A stretch of DNA of 64,000 bases from Lachnospiraceae bacterium. GTDB taxonomy: Bacteria; Bacillota_A; Clostridia; Lachnospirales; Lachnospiraceae. The notes beneath the pieces are model-generated. The model was not told the origin of the DNA and made no database searches. It was given only the letters and a program-made list of their open reading frames with translations. The translations under genes and the position numbers were made by a program. The stretch spans positions 1 to 64,000 of the forward strand of contig JAFWYN010000026.1 in assembly GCA_017522685.1 (NCBI GenBank). The letters run 5' to 3'. Positions 42,663-50,715 of the stretch are shown here, in pieces; within the stretch, counting starts at the first letter, position 1, and the number at the start of each line of letters is the position of its first letter.

Positions 42663-44894
42663 ATGGGAATTGTTTATTTAGAGAAGGAAAGACTTTTTAA
42701 GCTGGATACACCGAATACTACATATATCATAGGTATTGTAGGAGAAGAAGGTTTTTTAGGACATGCTTATTATGGAAAGGCAATAAAGGATGCTCAGGGA
42801 GCTTCGGCACTTATGCGTATTTATGAAAATCCGTTTACACCGGATACCAATGCCAGGGACAGACTGTCCTTTATGGATTGTTTCCCTACTGAGTATTCGG
42901 GCCATGGTGTTGGGGATTATCGGGAAAGTAGTATCCGTGTCACCACAAAGGGCGGATATAATGCAGTATGTTTAACCTATGTATCTCATGAGATTTACAA
43001 GGGGAAGAGAAAGTTGCCGGGATTGCCGGCTACCTTTGGCACCGAGGAGGAAGTAACCACATTGGCCATTGTCTGTGAGGATAAAGCCATAGGACTTACG
43101 GCAGTGCTGGAGTATAGTGTGTTTGAGATGGTAGATGCCATTGCCAGGAGTGTGAGGATTCTCAATGACAGTAAGGAGACAGTAGTACTCAATAAGGTGA
43201 TGAGCGGTTGTCTGGATATGGATAACGGGGATTTTGAGGTGATTACCTTGCATGGTTCCTGGGCGAGAGAACGGCATATAGAAAGAAAACAATTAGGGCA
43301 TGGGAAGTTTATGGTATCCAGTCTCAGAGGTGAGGGTGGACATCAGGAGCATCAGTTCATGGCACTTTTGGACAAGAATACCACGCAAACCATGGGAGAT
43401 GTGTATGGCTTCCAGCTGGTGTATTCCGGTAATTTTCGTATGCTGGCAGAAGTGAATCAGTTTGACAGTGTGAGAGTCATGGGTGGTATCGAACCGGAGG
43501 GATTCCGTTGGCTATTAAAGCCCGGTGAGAGCTTCCAAAGTCCGGAAATGATTTATGTATATTCATCGCAGGGATTAGGGGAAATGAGCAGGACCTTCCA
43601 CGATTTATACCGCAATCATTTGATTCGTAGTCCATACAAGGATAAAAAGCGTCCTATCCTTATAAATAACTGGGAAGCAACTTATTTTGATTTTGATGAG
43701 CAGAAGTTGTTAGATATCGCAAAAGAAGCTTCTAAACTGGGAATCGAAATGCTGGTCATGGACGATGGTTGGTTCGGTAACCGTTTTGATGATAACCGCG
43801 CTTTGGGAGACTGGCAGGTAAACGAAGAAAAGCTGAAGGGTGGCTTGAAGAAACTGGTGGACGGCGTGAATGCACTGGGTATGAAGTTTGGCATCTGGTT
43901 TGAGCCGGAGATGGTTTCGCCGGAGTCAAAGCTTTACAGGGAGCATCCGGACTGGGCCATTGCCATACCGGGCAGAACACCGGGACTGGCCCGAAATCAG
44001 TATGTATTGGATATTAGCCGTAAGGAAGTGCGGGATTACATATTGGAGATGATGTTTAAGGTACTTCATAGTGCCAATATCAGCTATGTGAAGTGGGACA
44101 TGAACAGACCGCTGAGTGATTTGGGCAGTACCTGCTTGCAAGAGGAGAATCAGGGCGAATTATACCACAGATATGTGCTGGGTATGTATGAAATGCAGGA
44201 AAGATTGCTGACAGAATTTCCGGAGCTGCTTTTAGAAAACTGTTCCGGTGGAGGGGCACGTTTTGACCCGGGCATGCTATATTACAGTCCTCAGATTTGG
44301 TGCTCGGATGATACGGATGCCATAGAACGATTACAGATTCAGGAAGGGACGGCTTTGATATACCCCTTGTCCGCTATGGGAGCCCATGTCAGTGTTTGCC
44401 CCAATCATACAGTGGGGCGAAATACTCCTTTTGAAACCAGAGGATACGTTGCGCTGGCAGGAACTTTTGGATATGAGCTGGATATTACCAAGCTGACTGA
44501 CGAGGATAAGGGAATGGTAAAGCTTCAGACCGCCATGTATCACTGGTTCAATGATTTGGTAAGGGAAGGAGATTATTACCGTATTGCTTCTTATGGTGAA
44601 AATCATTTGTATGATTGCTTCCAAGTGGTGAGCAAGGACAAAAAGAAAAGTCTGGTATTCTATGTGCAGGTGCTGAATGAGGCGAATAAAAAGTCAAGAA
44701 TCTTAAAGCTGCAAGGACTGGAGGAAGGTCTTACCTATACGGTGAAGGAGCTTGATATGAATGTGGCAGATTCGGAAGATATGGTGAAAGATATGCAGAA
44801 GGCATTTAGCGGCGCATTGTTGATGAATGCAGGCTTACATTTTGAGAGGATGTGGGGAGATTTCAGAGCGAAGGTGATCGTGCTGGAGGCGTAG
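42663..44894 (+). CDS. GH36-family alpha-galactosidase
   Basis: The 743-residue enzyme has the GH36 layout of an N-terminal beta supersandwich, a TIM barrel and a C-terminal beta domain. The nucleophile Asp is in VKWDMNRPLSD and the acid/base Asp in CSDDTDAIERLQIQ. Landmark text includes MDDGWFG, GIWFEPEMVSP and ENCSGGGARFDPGML. It releases galactose from raffinose-type oligosaccharides or galactomannan and has no signal peptide. ATG 42663 (MGIVYLEKE) is chosen because GGAAAGG lies about 12 bases upstream; ATG 42642 is in frame but has no site. The upstream spacer carries the repeat array. Confidence 0.94.
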   Translation: MGIVYLEKERLFKLDTPNTTYIIGIVGEEGFLGHAYYGKAIKDAQGASALMRIYENPFTPDTNARDRLSFMDCFPTEYSGHGVGDYRESSIRVTTKGGYNAVCLTYVSHEIYKGKRKLPGLPATFGTEEEVTTLAIVCEDKAIGLTAVLEYSVFEMVDAIARSVRILNDSKETVVLNKVMSGCLDMDNGDFEVITLHGSWARERHIERKQLGHGKFMVSSLRGEGGHQEHQFMALLDKNTTQTMGDVYGFQLVYSGNFRMLAEVNQFDSVRVMGGIEPEGFRWLLKPGESFQSPEMIYVYSSQGLGEMSRTFHDLYRNHLIRSPYKDKKRPILINNWEATYFDFDEQKLLDIAKEASKLGIEMLVMDDGWFGNRFDDNRALGDWQVNEEKLKGGLKKLVDGVNALGMKFGIWFEPEMVSPESKLYREHPDWAIAIPGRTPGLARNQYVLDISRKEVRDYILEMMFKVLHSANISYVKWDMNRPLSDLGSTCLQEENQGELYHRYVLGMYEMQERLLTEFPELLLENCSGGGARFDPGMLYYSPQIWCSDDTDAIERLQIQEGTALIYPLSAMGAHVSVCPNHTVGRNTPFETRGYVALAGTFGYELDITKLTDEDKGMVKLQTAMYHWFNDLVREGDYYRIASYGENHLYDCFQVVSKDKKKSLVFYVQVLNEANKKSRILKLQGLEEGLTYTVKELDMNVADSEDMVKDMQKAFSGALLMNAGLHFERMWGDFRAKVIVLEA

Positions 44895-45013
44895 AGATGT
44901 CAGGAAAGCCGGTTTATTTTATGAAAGAATAACGTATTTTTTATACTTCTTTAATAGATACTGAACTAAGATATGCTATAATTTTCCTATTACAAGCGAA
45001 GGAAATGACGGCA

Positions 45014-45337
45014 ATGGATGTTCAGTATCTTTTTTTACAAGTTTTATTACTGATGGTTATTTTCGTGGGAATCCGTTATGCTTCCTGTATGAAGGATGCA
45101 AATTTGTATAGGTTCCTTAAAACCAAGCTACCGGAAGTAGGAATTGTTTTATATCATAGATTGTCTCGGCATATCGGCAAAGAAAAAATGCATGCCTATG
45201 ATAAATATGGGATGTGGAGGTATATAGAGCATAGGAGAGAGTCTTCATTTATTCACGAATACTACAATATGAAGGAGAACGTAATAAATGGAGAGCTTAG
45301 CACAAATATTTGGAGAAATAATAAAAGGATTGTATGA
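45014..45337 (+). CDS. Small membrane-anchored protein upstream of a short YidC
   Basis: The 107-residue protein has one N-terminal hydrophobic helix (YLFLQVLLLMVIFVGI) and a basic, aromatic-rich C-terminal part. I recognise no family. ATG 45014 has AAGGA about ten bases upstream, while ATG 45005 sits too close. Its last 50 bases overlap the start of the yidC-like gene, so the two are translationally linked. An extended -10 (TGCTATAAT, ending 44982) precedes it. It may be a partner or client of the insertase. Confidence 0.6.
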   Translation: MDVQYLFLQVLLLMVIFVGIRYASCMKDANLYRFLKTKLPEVGIVLYHRLSRHIGKEKMHAYDKYGMWRYIEHRRESSFIHEYYNMKENVINGELSTNIWRNNKRIV

Positions 45338-45944
45338 AATAACCGGTGACTATGGTGTTGCAATTGTATTGATAACCATTGGTATAAGGTGTTGCTTGGT
45401 ACCTTTTAATATCAAGCAACGTAAAATGATGAAAAAGCAAAAGGAAATCAGCAGGCAGGTTGAGGCGCTTAAAGCAAAGTATGGAAGAAATCAAGAGAAG
45501 TTAAACCGAGAATTGCAAAAGCTTTATCAGGAACAGGGAACCGGTATGGGAAGCTGTATCTTGCCATTTTTACAATTGCCCATAATGCTGGGGCTATATA
45601 ATGCCATTCGGATGATTTCCGTAGCAGGAGCAACTACCATACTGTTACCATGGGTAGGGTCTATTTTGATGAAAGACCGGTTATTTATCTTACCTATTTT
45701 GACTGTATTAATACAGCTTTTGCCTCAGATTTATCCCTATTTACATTTTTTTAAATCGTTGGATTTACAAAAAACATCGGGTTCAACCATATGTTTTTTA
45801 CTACTTTCAAACAGCATTTTTGCATTTTTGATTCCTTCCGGAGTAGGTTTGTACTACCTGGTTTCGGGAGTGTTTGTGGCAGTGGAGCAATTTGTGGTGA
45901 ATCTGCTGGAGGTTCGAGAAAAAAGAAATACTTGTGTGGCATAG
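45288..45944 (+). CDS. YidC/Oxa1-family membrane protein insertase, short paralogue
   Basis: The 218-residue protein has the five-helix Oxa1 core: a basic hydrophilic loop (KQRKMMKKQKEISRQVEALKAKYG), QEQGTGMGSCILPFLQLPIMLGLYNAIR and SNSIFAFLIPSGVGLYYLVSG. It inserts and folds small membrane proteins. It lacks a long N-terminal domain and a visible lipobox. The housekeeping yidC of Firmicutes lies with rnpA and jag, so this is probably a second copy. AAGGAG lies ten bases before the ATG. It overlaps the preceding small membrane protein gene. Confidence 0.88.
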   Translation: MESLAQIFGEIIKGLYEITGDYGVAIVLITIGIRCCLVPFNIKQRKMMKKQKEISRQVEALKAKYGRNQEKLNRELQKLYQEQGTGMGSCILPFLQLPIMLGLYNAIRMISVAGATTILLPWVGSILMKDRLFILPILTVLIQLLPQIYPYLHFFKSLDLQKTSGSTICFLLLSNSIFAFLIPSGVGLYYLVSGVFVAVEQFVVNLLEVREKRNTCVA

Positions 45945-45950
45945 TATATG

Positions 45951-45987
45951 AAAAGCCTTTCGAAAAAACGAAGGGCTTTTTATTTTT
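45951..45987 (+). terminator. Intrinsic terminator of the yidC-like gene
   Basis: AAAAGCCTTTCG and CGAAGGGCTTTT form a stem followed by a long T-rich tract. Confidence 0.88.
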
Positions 45988-46065
45988 TTACTTTACTTCA
46001 CGCAGGAATTACTATAGAATGTAACTAATAAGAATCGAAATACCGATAGAAAGGTAACAAACACA

Positions 46066-47442
46066 ATGTTTCAGGAAAATTTTGTATGGGGCGTGGCAGA
46101 CAGCGCTTTTCAGGTAGAAGGTAAGGATGTGACAGACGGCAGTGGTATGACTGTGTGGGATACCTATTGTGCCGAAGGTCACATATTTGACGGACAGGAT
46201 GCCAAGGTGGCCTGTGACAGATTACATAAGTATCCGGAGGACTTTGCACTGATGAAGGAACTGGGCGTGAAGAATTACCGTTTTTCCGTGAATTGGGCAA
46301 GGATTCTGCCGGAAGGAACCGGCAAGATTAATGAGCAGGGAATTGCTTATTACAAGGATTTGCTGAAGGAAATGAAGAAGAACGGCATTACGCCTTATCT
46401 GACCATGTTTCATTGGGAATACCCTCAGGCTTTGCAGGATAAGGGAGGCTGGCTGAATCCTGACAGTGTGGAATGGTTCGGCGAGTATGCGAAAGTCATT
46501 GCAGAGAACTTTTCTGAGGATTGTGAGTACTTCTTTACCTTTAATGAGCCTCAGTGTTTCGTGGGACTTGGATATCTGCGTGGTGCGCAGGCACCGGGAA
46601 TGATGCTTCCTCAGAAGGACGTGTTCCAGATTACCCACAATGTATTGAAGGCACATGGTACAGCGGTTATCAATTTAAGAAAATATGCAAAGAGACCTAT
46701 TAAGATTGGCTATGCGCCTACTTGTGGCGTGGCATTGCCTGCATCTGACAGGCCGGAGGATATAGAAGCGGCGCGAGAGACCTATCTTGGCTTGAATATC
46801 CCCATGGATAACTGGACTTGGAATGTGGTATGGTTCAGTGACCCGGTATTTCTGGGCAAATATCCGGAGGCAGGTTTGAAGAAGTTTGCAGAGTATCTGC
46901 CGGAGATTACCGAGGAGGATATGAAGCTGATTCATCAGCCTTTGGATTTCATGGGGCAGAATATTTATAATGGTTACTACGTGCGCAGAGGTGAAGACGG
47001 TAGTATAGAGGATGTGAAGCGTCCTGTGGGTTATGCTAAGACGGCTGTGAACTGGCCCGTGACACCGGAGTGCTTGTACTGGGGCTGCAAGTTCCTTTAT
47101 GAGCGTTATCAGATGCCTATTTATATTACGGAAAATGGTATGTCCTGTCATGATGTAGTGTCTTTGGATGGTAAGGTACATGATCCCAATCGTATTGATT
47201 TCCTGGAGCGATATCTGGCAGCCATACAGAAAGCTATCGAGGAAGGTGTTGATATTAAGGGCTATTTCGAATGGACCTTTCTGGATAATTTTGAATGGAC
47301 CCATGGCTATAATGAACGTTTCGGTCTGGTATATGTGGACTTTGCTACACAGCAGAGAATCCCTAAGGATTCCGCCTACTGGTATAAGGAAGTCATGGAA
47401 AGCAATGGCGCCAGTCTGTTTGTAAATCGGGAGGGCAAGTGA
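46066..47442 (+). CDS. GH1-family beta-glucosidase
   Basis: The 458-residue TIM barrel has the acid/base Glu in FTFNEPQ and the nucleophile Glu in YITENGMS. The family start is FVWGVADSAFQVEG and the end includes FEWTFLDNFEW. It hydrolyses beta-glucosides such as cellobiose inside the cell. A phospho-sugar specificity cannot be excluded; no PTS genes are near. The DUF4250 gene overlaps its stop by one base. With the GH5 and GH16 genes it suggests beta-glucan use. Confidence 0.94.
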   Translation: MFQENFVWGVADSAFQVEGKDVTDGSGMTVWDTYCAEGHIFDGQDAKVACDRLHKYPEDFALMKELGVKNYRFSVNWARILPEGTGKINEQGIAYYKDLLKEMKKNGITPYLTMFHWEYPQALQDKGGWLNPDSVEWFGEYAKVIAENFSEDCEYFFTFNEPQCFVGLGYLRGAQAPGMMLPQKDVFQITHNVLKAHGTAVINLRKYAKRPIKIGYAPTCGVALPASDRPEDIEAARETYLGLNIPMDNWTWNVVWFSDPVFLGKYPEAGLKKFAEYLPEITEEDMKLIHQPLDFMGQNIYNGYYVRRGEDGSIEDVKRPVGYAKTAVNWPVTPECLYWGCKFLYERYQMPIYITENGMSCHDVVSLDGKVHDPNRIDFLERYLAAIQKAIEEGVDIKGYFEWTFLDNFEWTHGYNERFGLVYVDFATQQRIPKDSAYWYKEVMESNGASLFVNREGK

Positions 47443-47615
47443 TGATACCTAACGACCCGGTAATGTTACTAAGCTTTGTGAACTTAAAGCTGAGAGATTT
47501 TTATTCCGATTTGGATGCCATGTGTGAAGATTTGGATATTAGTAAAGAGGAACTGGTACAGAAGCTGGAAGGTATTGACTACCATTACAATGCGGAGAGA
47601 AATCAGTTTGTGTAA
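47442..47615 (+). CDS. DUF4250 small protein
   Basis: The 57-residue protein (MIPNDPVMLLSFVNLKLRDF, CEDLDISKEELVQKLEGIDY, ending NQFV) matches from memory the DUF4250 family of Clostridia along its whole length. It probably folds as a small helical bundle; function unknown. Its ATG overlaps the TGA of the GH1 gene (TGATG), so it is translated by coupling. GAGGG lies just inside the GH1 end. Confidence 0.85.
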   Translation: MIPNDPVMLLSFVNLKLRDFYSDLDAMCEDLDISKEELVQKLEGIDYHYNAERNQFV

Positions 47616-47639
47616 GGGAAGTCCTTGGAGGGATGTCCG

Positions 47640-48830
47640 ATGGAAGCTAAGAGGAAATGTGCGGTTTGTATAGGTTGTGGTCGATGCGGAGAGTATCGGA
47701 AAGACCTACAGGTGATTACAGATAGTTTTTTAAAATCAGAACTTTTGTCTGCAGATATTGCGGTCAAAGGTTCTTTTGTGATTGTTGATATCGGAACCAC
47801 CACCATAGCCATGGAGGCTTATGATGCGTATGGTGCAAAGCAGGCACAGTACGTGCAACATAATCCCCAGAGAATTTTCGGCAGGGATGTGATTTCCCGG
47901 ATTCAGGCGGCAGAAAATCCTATCGCGGCGAAGCAAATGCAGGGATTGGTAAAGCAGATGTTACTACAGGGGCTGGAGGAGTTGCAAAAAATAGTTCCGG
48001 ATATTCGGAAGGTTTATGTGGCAGGCAATACCACCATGCTATATTTGCTTTTGGGATATGATACCAATGAATTAGGTTATGCACCTTTTAGGGCCAGCCG
48101 ATTGGAGAGGGCTGAGGCCTCCCTGGGAGAGTGGAATGCTGTTTGTTTGCCCGGATTGTCTGCTTTTGTGGGAAGTGATATAGTGGCAGGTATTTTAGCC
48201 GGTGGAATGGTCGAAAAGAAAAGTGCCGGTCTGCTAATTGATTTAGGTACCAACGGAGAAATGGTGCTGGGCAATAATGAGAAGCTACTTGCCTGTGCCA
48301 CGGCAGCAGGCCCTGCCTTCGAAGGAATGCTGGAGGATGGAAGACAGGCCCTGTGGGGGGCTGATCTGGTAAAAGCCATAGCAGAACTTTTGGACAAGGG
48401 GATCCTGGATGAGACAGGGCTTCTGACAGAACCCTATTTTAAAGAAGGTGTGACCGTTGCCGGTGTGCAAATTACGCAGGAGCACGTGAGGAATTTGCAG
48501 ACTGCCAAGGCGGCCATTAAGGCAGGGATTGAAATATTGGCGGAGGCATATGGGATTGCCGTAGAGGATATTGAACAGGTTTATCTGGCGGGAGGCTTCG
48601 GGTATTTTCTGGAGGAAGAGTCGGCTATACGAATCGGCTTGTTACCGAAGGCATTGAAAGGAAAGGTGCAGGCGGTTGGAAATAGTGCATTGGCGGGCTG
48701 TTATGCATATCATTTTGCCGGGGATGCAGAAGAAAAACTCGCGCGGATAAAAGAGCTTACGAAAGTGATTAATTTGGCTGAATGGGAAGGGTTTAGTCAG
48801 AGATTTGTGGAGAATATGTATTTGAGATAG
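47640..48830 (+). CDS. ASKHA-domain protein related to corrinoid-protein reactivators (RACo-like)
   Basis: The 396-residue protein opens with a Cys-rich segment (CAVCIGCGRCGEY). An ASKHA ATPase-type fold follows (VIVDIGTTTIAMEAYD, YVAGNTTMLYLLLG, LLIDLGTNGEMVLGN, YLAGGFGYFLEEESAIRIGLLP). The C-terminal part matches the DUF4445/RACo family, which reductively reactivates corrinoid methyltransferases using an N-terminal 2Fe-2S ferredoxin domain. Here that domain is missing and only the short Cys cluster remains. No corrinoid protein gene is adjacent. ATG 47640 has GGAGGG seven bases upstream. The next gene, dapB, follows by ten bases. Confidence 0.8.
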   Translation: MEAKRKCAVCIGCGRCGEYRKDLQVITDSFLKSELLSADIAVKGSFVIVDIGTTTIAMEAYDAYGAKQAQYVQHNPQRIFGRDVISRIQAAENPIAAKQMQGLVKQMLLQGLEELQKIVPDIRKVYVAGNTTMLYLLLGYDTNELGYAPFRASRLERAEASLGEWNAVCLPGLSAFVGSDIVAGILAGGMVEKKSAGLLIDLGTNGEMVLGNNEKLLACATAAGPAFEGMLEDGRQALWGADLVKAIAELLDKGILDETGLLTEPYFKEGVTVAGVQITQEHVRNLQTAKAAIKAGIEILAEAYGIAVEDIEQVYLAGGFGYFLEEESAIRIGLLPKALKGKVQAVGNSALAGCYAYHFAGDAEEKLARIKELTKVINLAEWEGFSQRFVENMYLR

Positions 48831-48840
48831 GAGTGGAAGG

Positions 48841-49605
48841 ATGTTAAAGATTGCAGTGGTAGGATGTACCGGAAAGCTGGGAAGTGCTATTGTGAAGAAT
48901 ATATTACATAGAGATGATGTGGAATTAAGCTATGCCATTGCCAGAGAAGGTAATGTATTTGTGGGAAAGACAGTGGCAGAGCTGGTTGGCAGTAATTGTG
49001 ATTTGGAGATTATCAGTGATATAGAACAGGCAATGGATTGCGATGTTTTTATAGATTGCACCAATGCAGAGACTTTTATGAAAAAAAGCATTGATAAGTA
49101 CAGGAAGCTTAAAAAGGCTTTGGTGATTGCAACGACTGCTTTTACCATAGAGGATAAGGAGCAGATTGCTTTGCTTGCAAAAGAGATTTCGGTATTTATG
49201 ACAGGTAATTTCAGTATTGCCCTGCATGATTTTATAGAAACATTAAAGTTTGTGGCAAAGAGAATCAGCGTAGATACAGATGTGCAGATAGTGGAGTATC
49301 ACCACAATCAGAAGGCTGACGCACCCAGTGGAACAGCATTGATGATTCGGGATGCCTTGACTTTGGCGAACAATAACCTGTCTGCAGAGAAGATTCATAT
49401 TTGTAGCATACGTGGTGGTAGTATATTCGGAGAGCATGAAGTGATTTTTGCCAATTGCAAGGATGAAGTTATGACCTTTAAGCATCAGGTCTCCTCCAGA
49501 GAAACCTTCGCAGATGGTGCGGTAGAAGCTATGCTTTGGACAAGCAGACAGGTTCCGGGGTTGTATAATATGGATGATTTGTGTCTGGTGGTTGGGGATT
49601 TTTAG
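48841..49605 (+). CDS. dapB: 4-hydroxy-tetrahydrodipicolinate reductase
   Basis: The 254-residue enzyme has the dinucleotide motif GCTGKLG and the DapB active-site stretch EYHHNQKADAPSGTA, followed by GEHEVIF and SRETFADGAVEA. It uses NAD(P)H in the diaminopimelate/lysine pathway; spore formers also draw dipicolinate from this branch. The other dap genes are not here. GGAGTGGAAGG precedes the ATG. Confidence 0.94.
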   Translation: MLKIAVVGCTGKLGSAIVKNILHRDDVELSYAIAREGNVFVGKTVAELVGSNCDLEIISDIEQAMDCDVFIDCTNAETFMKKSIDKYRKLKKALVIATTAFTIEDKEQIALLAKEISVFMTGNFSIALHDFIETLKFVAKRISVDTDVQIVEYHHNQKADAPSGTALMIRDALTLANNNLSAEKIHICSIRGGSIFGEHEVIFANCKDEVMTFKHQVSSRETFADGAVEAMLWTSRQVPGLYNMDDLCLVVGDF

Positions 49606-49698
49606 GTATAATAAATTGACTACGTATAAAAACCGGTAATGATAAAGGAATAAAAAACATATAATAGGATGAATGACAGAAAGAGGTATTGTCTTATT

Positions 49699-50397
49699 AT
49701 GAAAAGAATAAGGATGGCAGTCGTAATATTGGATGTGATATTAGGACTGCTATTATTATGTGCTTTGATAGGGGGAAGTACGAAGCGGGAAAGGGGAGAA
49801 CTGACTTCCGGTAATAAGATAGAAGTTCCGGAAGAGGCAGAGGTCAAGCGTATCGCTTTAACCTTTGATGACGGTCCCCATCCTTCTTATACAGAGCGTT
49901 TATTGGATGGCTTGAAGGAGCGGGATGTGGTAGCTACCTTCTTTGTGACAGGAGAGCATGCGGCACTGCACCCGGAGGTCATAAAGAGGATGCAGGAGGA
50001 GGGGCATGTGATTGGCAACCATACCTACAGTCATATACAATTGCGACAGGATAATAGAGAAACATTCAAAAAGGAACTTCAACAGACCAATCAGGTGCTG
50101 AAGGAACTGACCGGGGAGGATGCGGTGTATGTTCGGCCCCCATACGGTTCCTGGGATAAGGAACTGGAAAAAGAGCTGAATATGATACCGGTTCTTTGGA
50201 GTGTGGATCCTTTGGATTGGTGTACGGGAAATGTGCAGACAGTGGTAAGAAGAGTAACGGAGAAGGTGAAGGATAATAGTATTATCCTGATGCATGACTA
50301 TTATGAAACATCCGTTACGGCAGCACTGCAAATTGTGGATGAACTGATTGAGGAGGGATATGAGTTTGTGACAGTGGAGGAGATGCTGTTTGATTAA
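49699..50397 (+). CDS. Membrane-anchored NodB-type polysaccharide deacetylase
   Basis: The 232-residue protein has an N-terminal signal anchor (MAVVILDVILGLLLLCALIGG) and a NodB homology domain. Metal motif 1 is TFDDGPHPSYT, motif 2 HTYSH, motif 3 RPPYGSWD, and motif 5 is LMHDYY. It probably removes N-acetyl groups from peptidoglycan, as PgdA or PdaA do; the sporulation role of PdaA is only a possibility. ATG 49699 has AAGAGG 12 bases upstream. An in-frame ATG at 49669 adds ten residues and has a weaker site. Confidence 0.88.
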   Translation: MKRIRMAVVILDVILGLLLLCALIGGSTKRERGELTSGNKIEVPEEAEVKRIALTFDDGPHPSYTERLLDGLKERDVVATFFVTGEHAALHPEVIKRMQEEGHVIGNHTYSHIQLRQDNRETFKKELQQTNQVLKELTGEDAVYVRPPYGSWDKELEKELNMIPVLWSVDPLDWCTGNVQTVVRRVTEKVKDNSIILMHDYYETSVTAALQIVDELIEEGYEFVTVEEMLFD

Positions 50398-50402
50398 AGG
50401 AG

Positions 50403-50431
50403 TTGACAAAGCAGATCGGAAAGCCTATACT
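50403..50431 (+). promoter_or_regulatory. Strong sigma-A promoter ahead of a structured leader
   Basis: TTGACA (50403-50408), exactly 17 bp, and TATACT (50426-50431) begin five bases after the preceding stop codon. The expected start of transcription is near 50438. Confidence 0.8.
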
Positions 50432-50590
50432 AAGTGTGTAGTTCAAGAAAGAGGTGTTGTCATCGTGATTATAGGAAGCGGAAGAATGCGTTAGTTTCAA
50501 ATCGATTTTGTAGACTGGAAGAGGCGGTGTGAACCGTCTGTTTGTGTTGCACGATAAGCATTTATCCGTAATCTAAATGGCGATACCTAT

Positions 50591-50624
50591 ATGTGGGAGC
50601 TTTAGACTCCGGCATGTGTTTTTT
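50591..50624 (+). terminator. First terminator of the tandem pair
   Basis: ATGTGGGAG (50591-50599) pairs with CTCCGGCAT (50607-50615) with one mismatch. GTG and six T follow. Confidence 0.65.
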
Positions 50625-50637
50625 GTATGCGTATTTT

Positions 50638-50665
50638 ACTGCGGGTGAAAGCCTGCAGTTTTTTT
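50638..50665 (+). terminator. Second terminator of the tandem pair
   Basis: ACTGCGGGT and GCCTGCAGT close a GAAA tetraloop, followed by seven T (50659-50665). It lies 50 bp before the exporter start codon. Confidence 0.8.
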
Positions 50666-50715
50666 ATATAATCATTTTGAAAACGGATATTTTGAAAGAT
50701 GAGAAAGGCGTAAAA

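Larger units (their letters stand above)
50438..50665 (+). ncRNA. Leader RNA or small RNA ending in two tandem terminators
   Basis: A consensus promoter starts the transcript. Within it AGAGGCGGT pairs with ACCGTCT and CATCGTG pairs with CACGAT. It then meets two terminators (50591-50624 and 50638-50665) before the ABC exporter start at 50716. I recognise no riboswitch class. It is either an attenuator-type leader of the exporter genes or an independent small RNA of about 190-230 nt. Confidence 0.55.
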
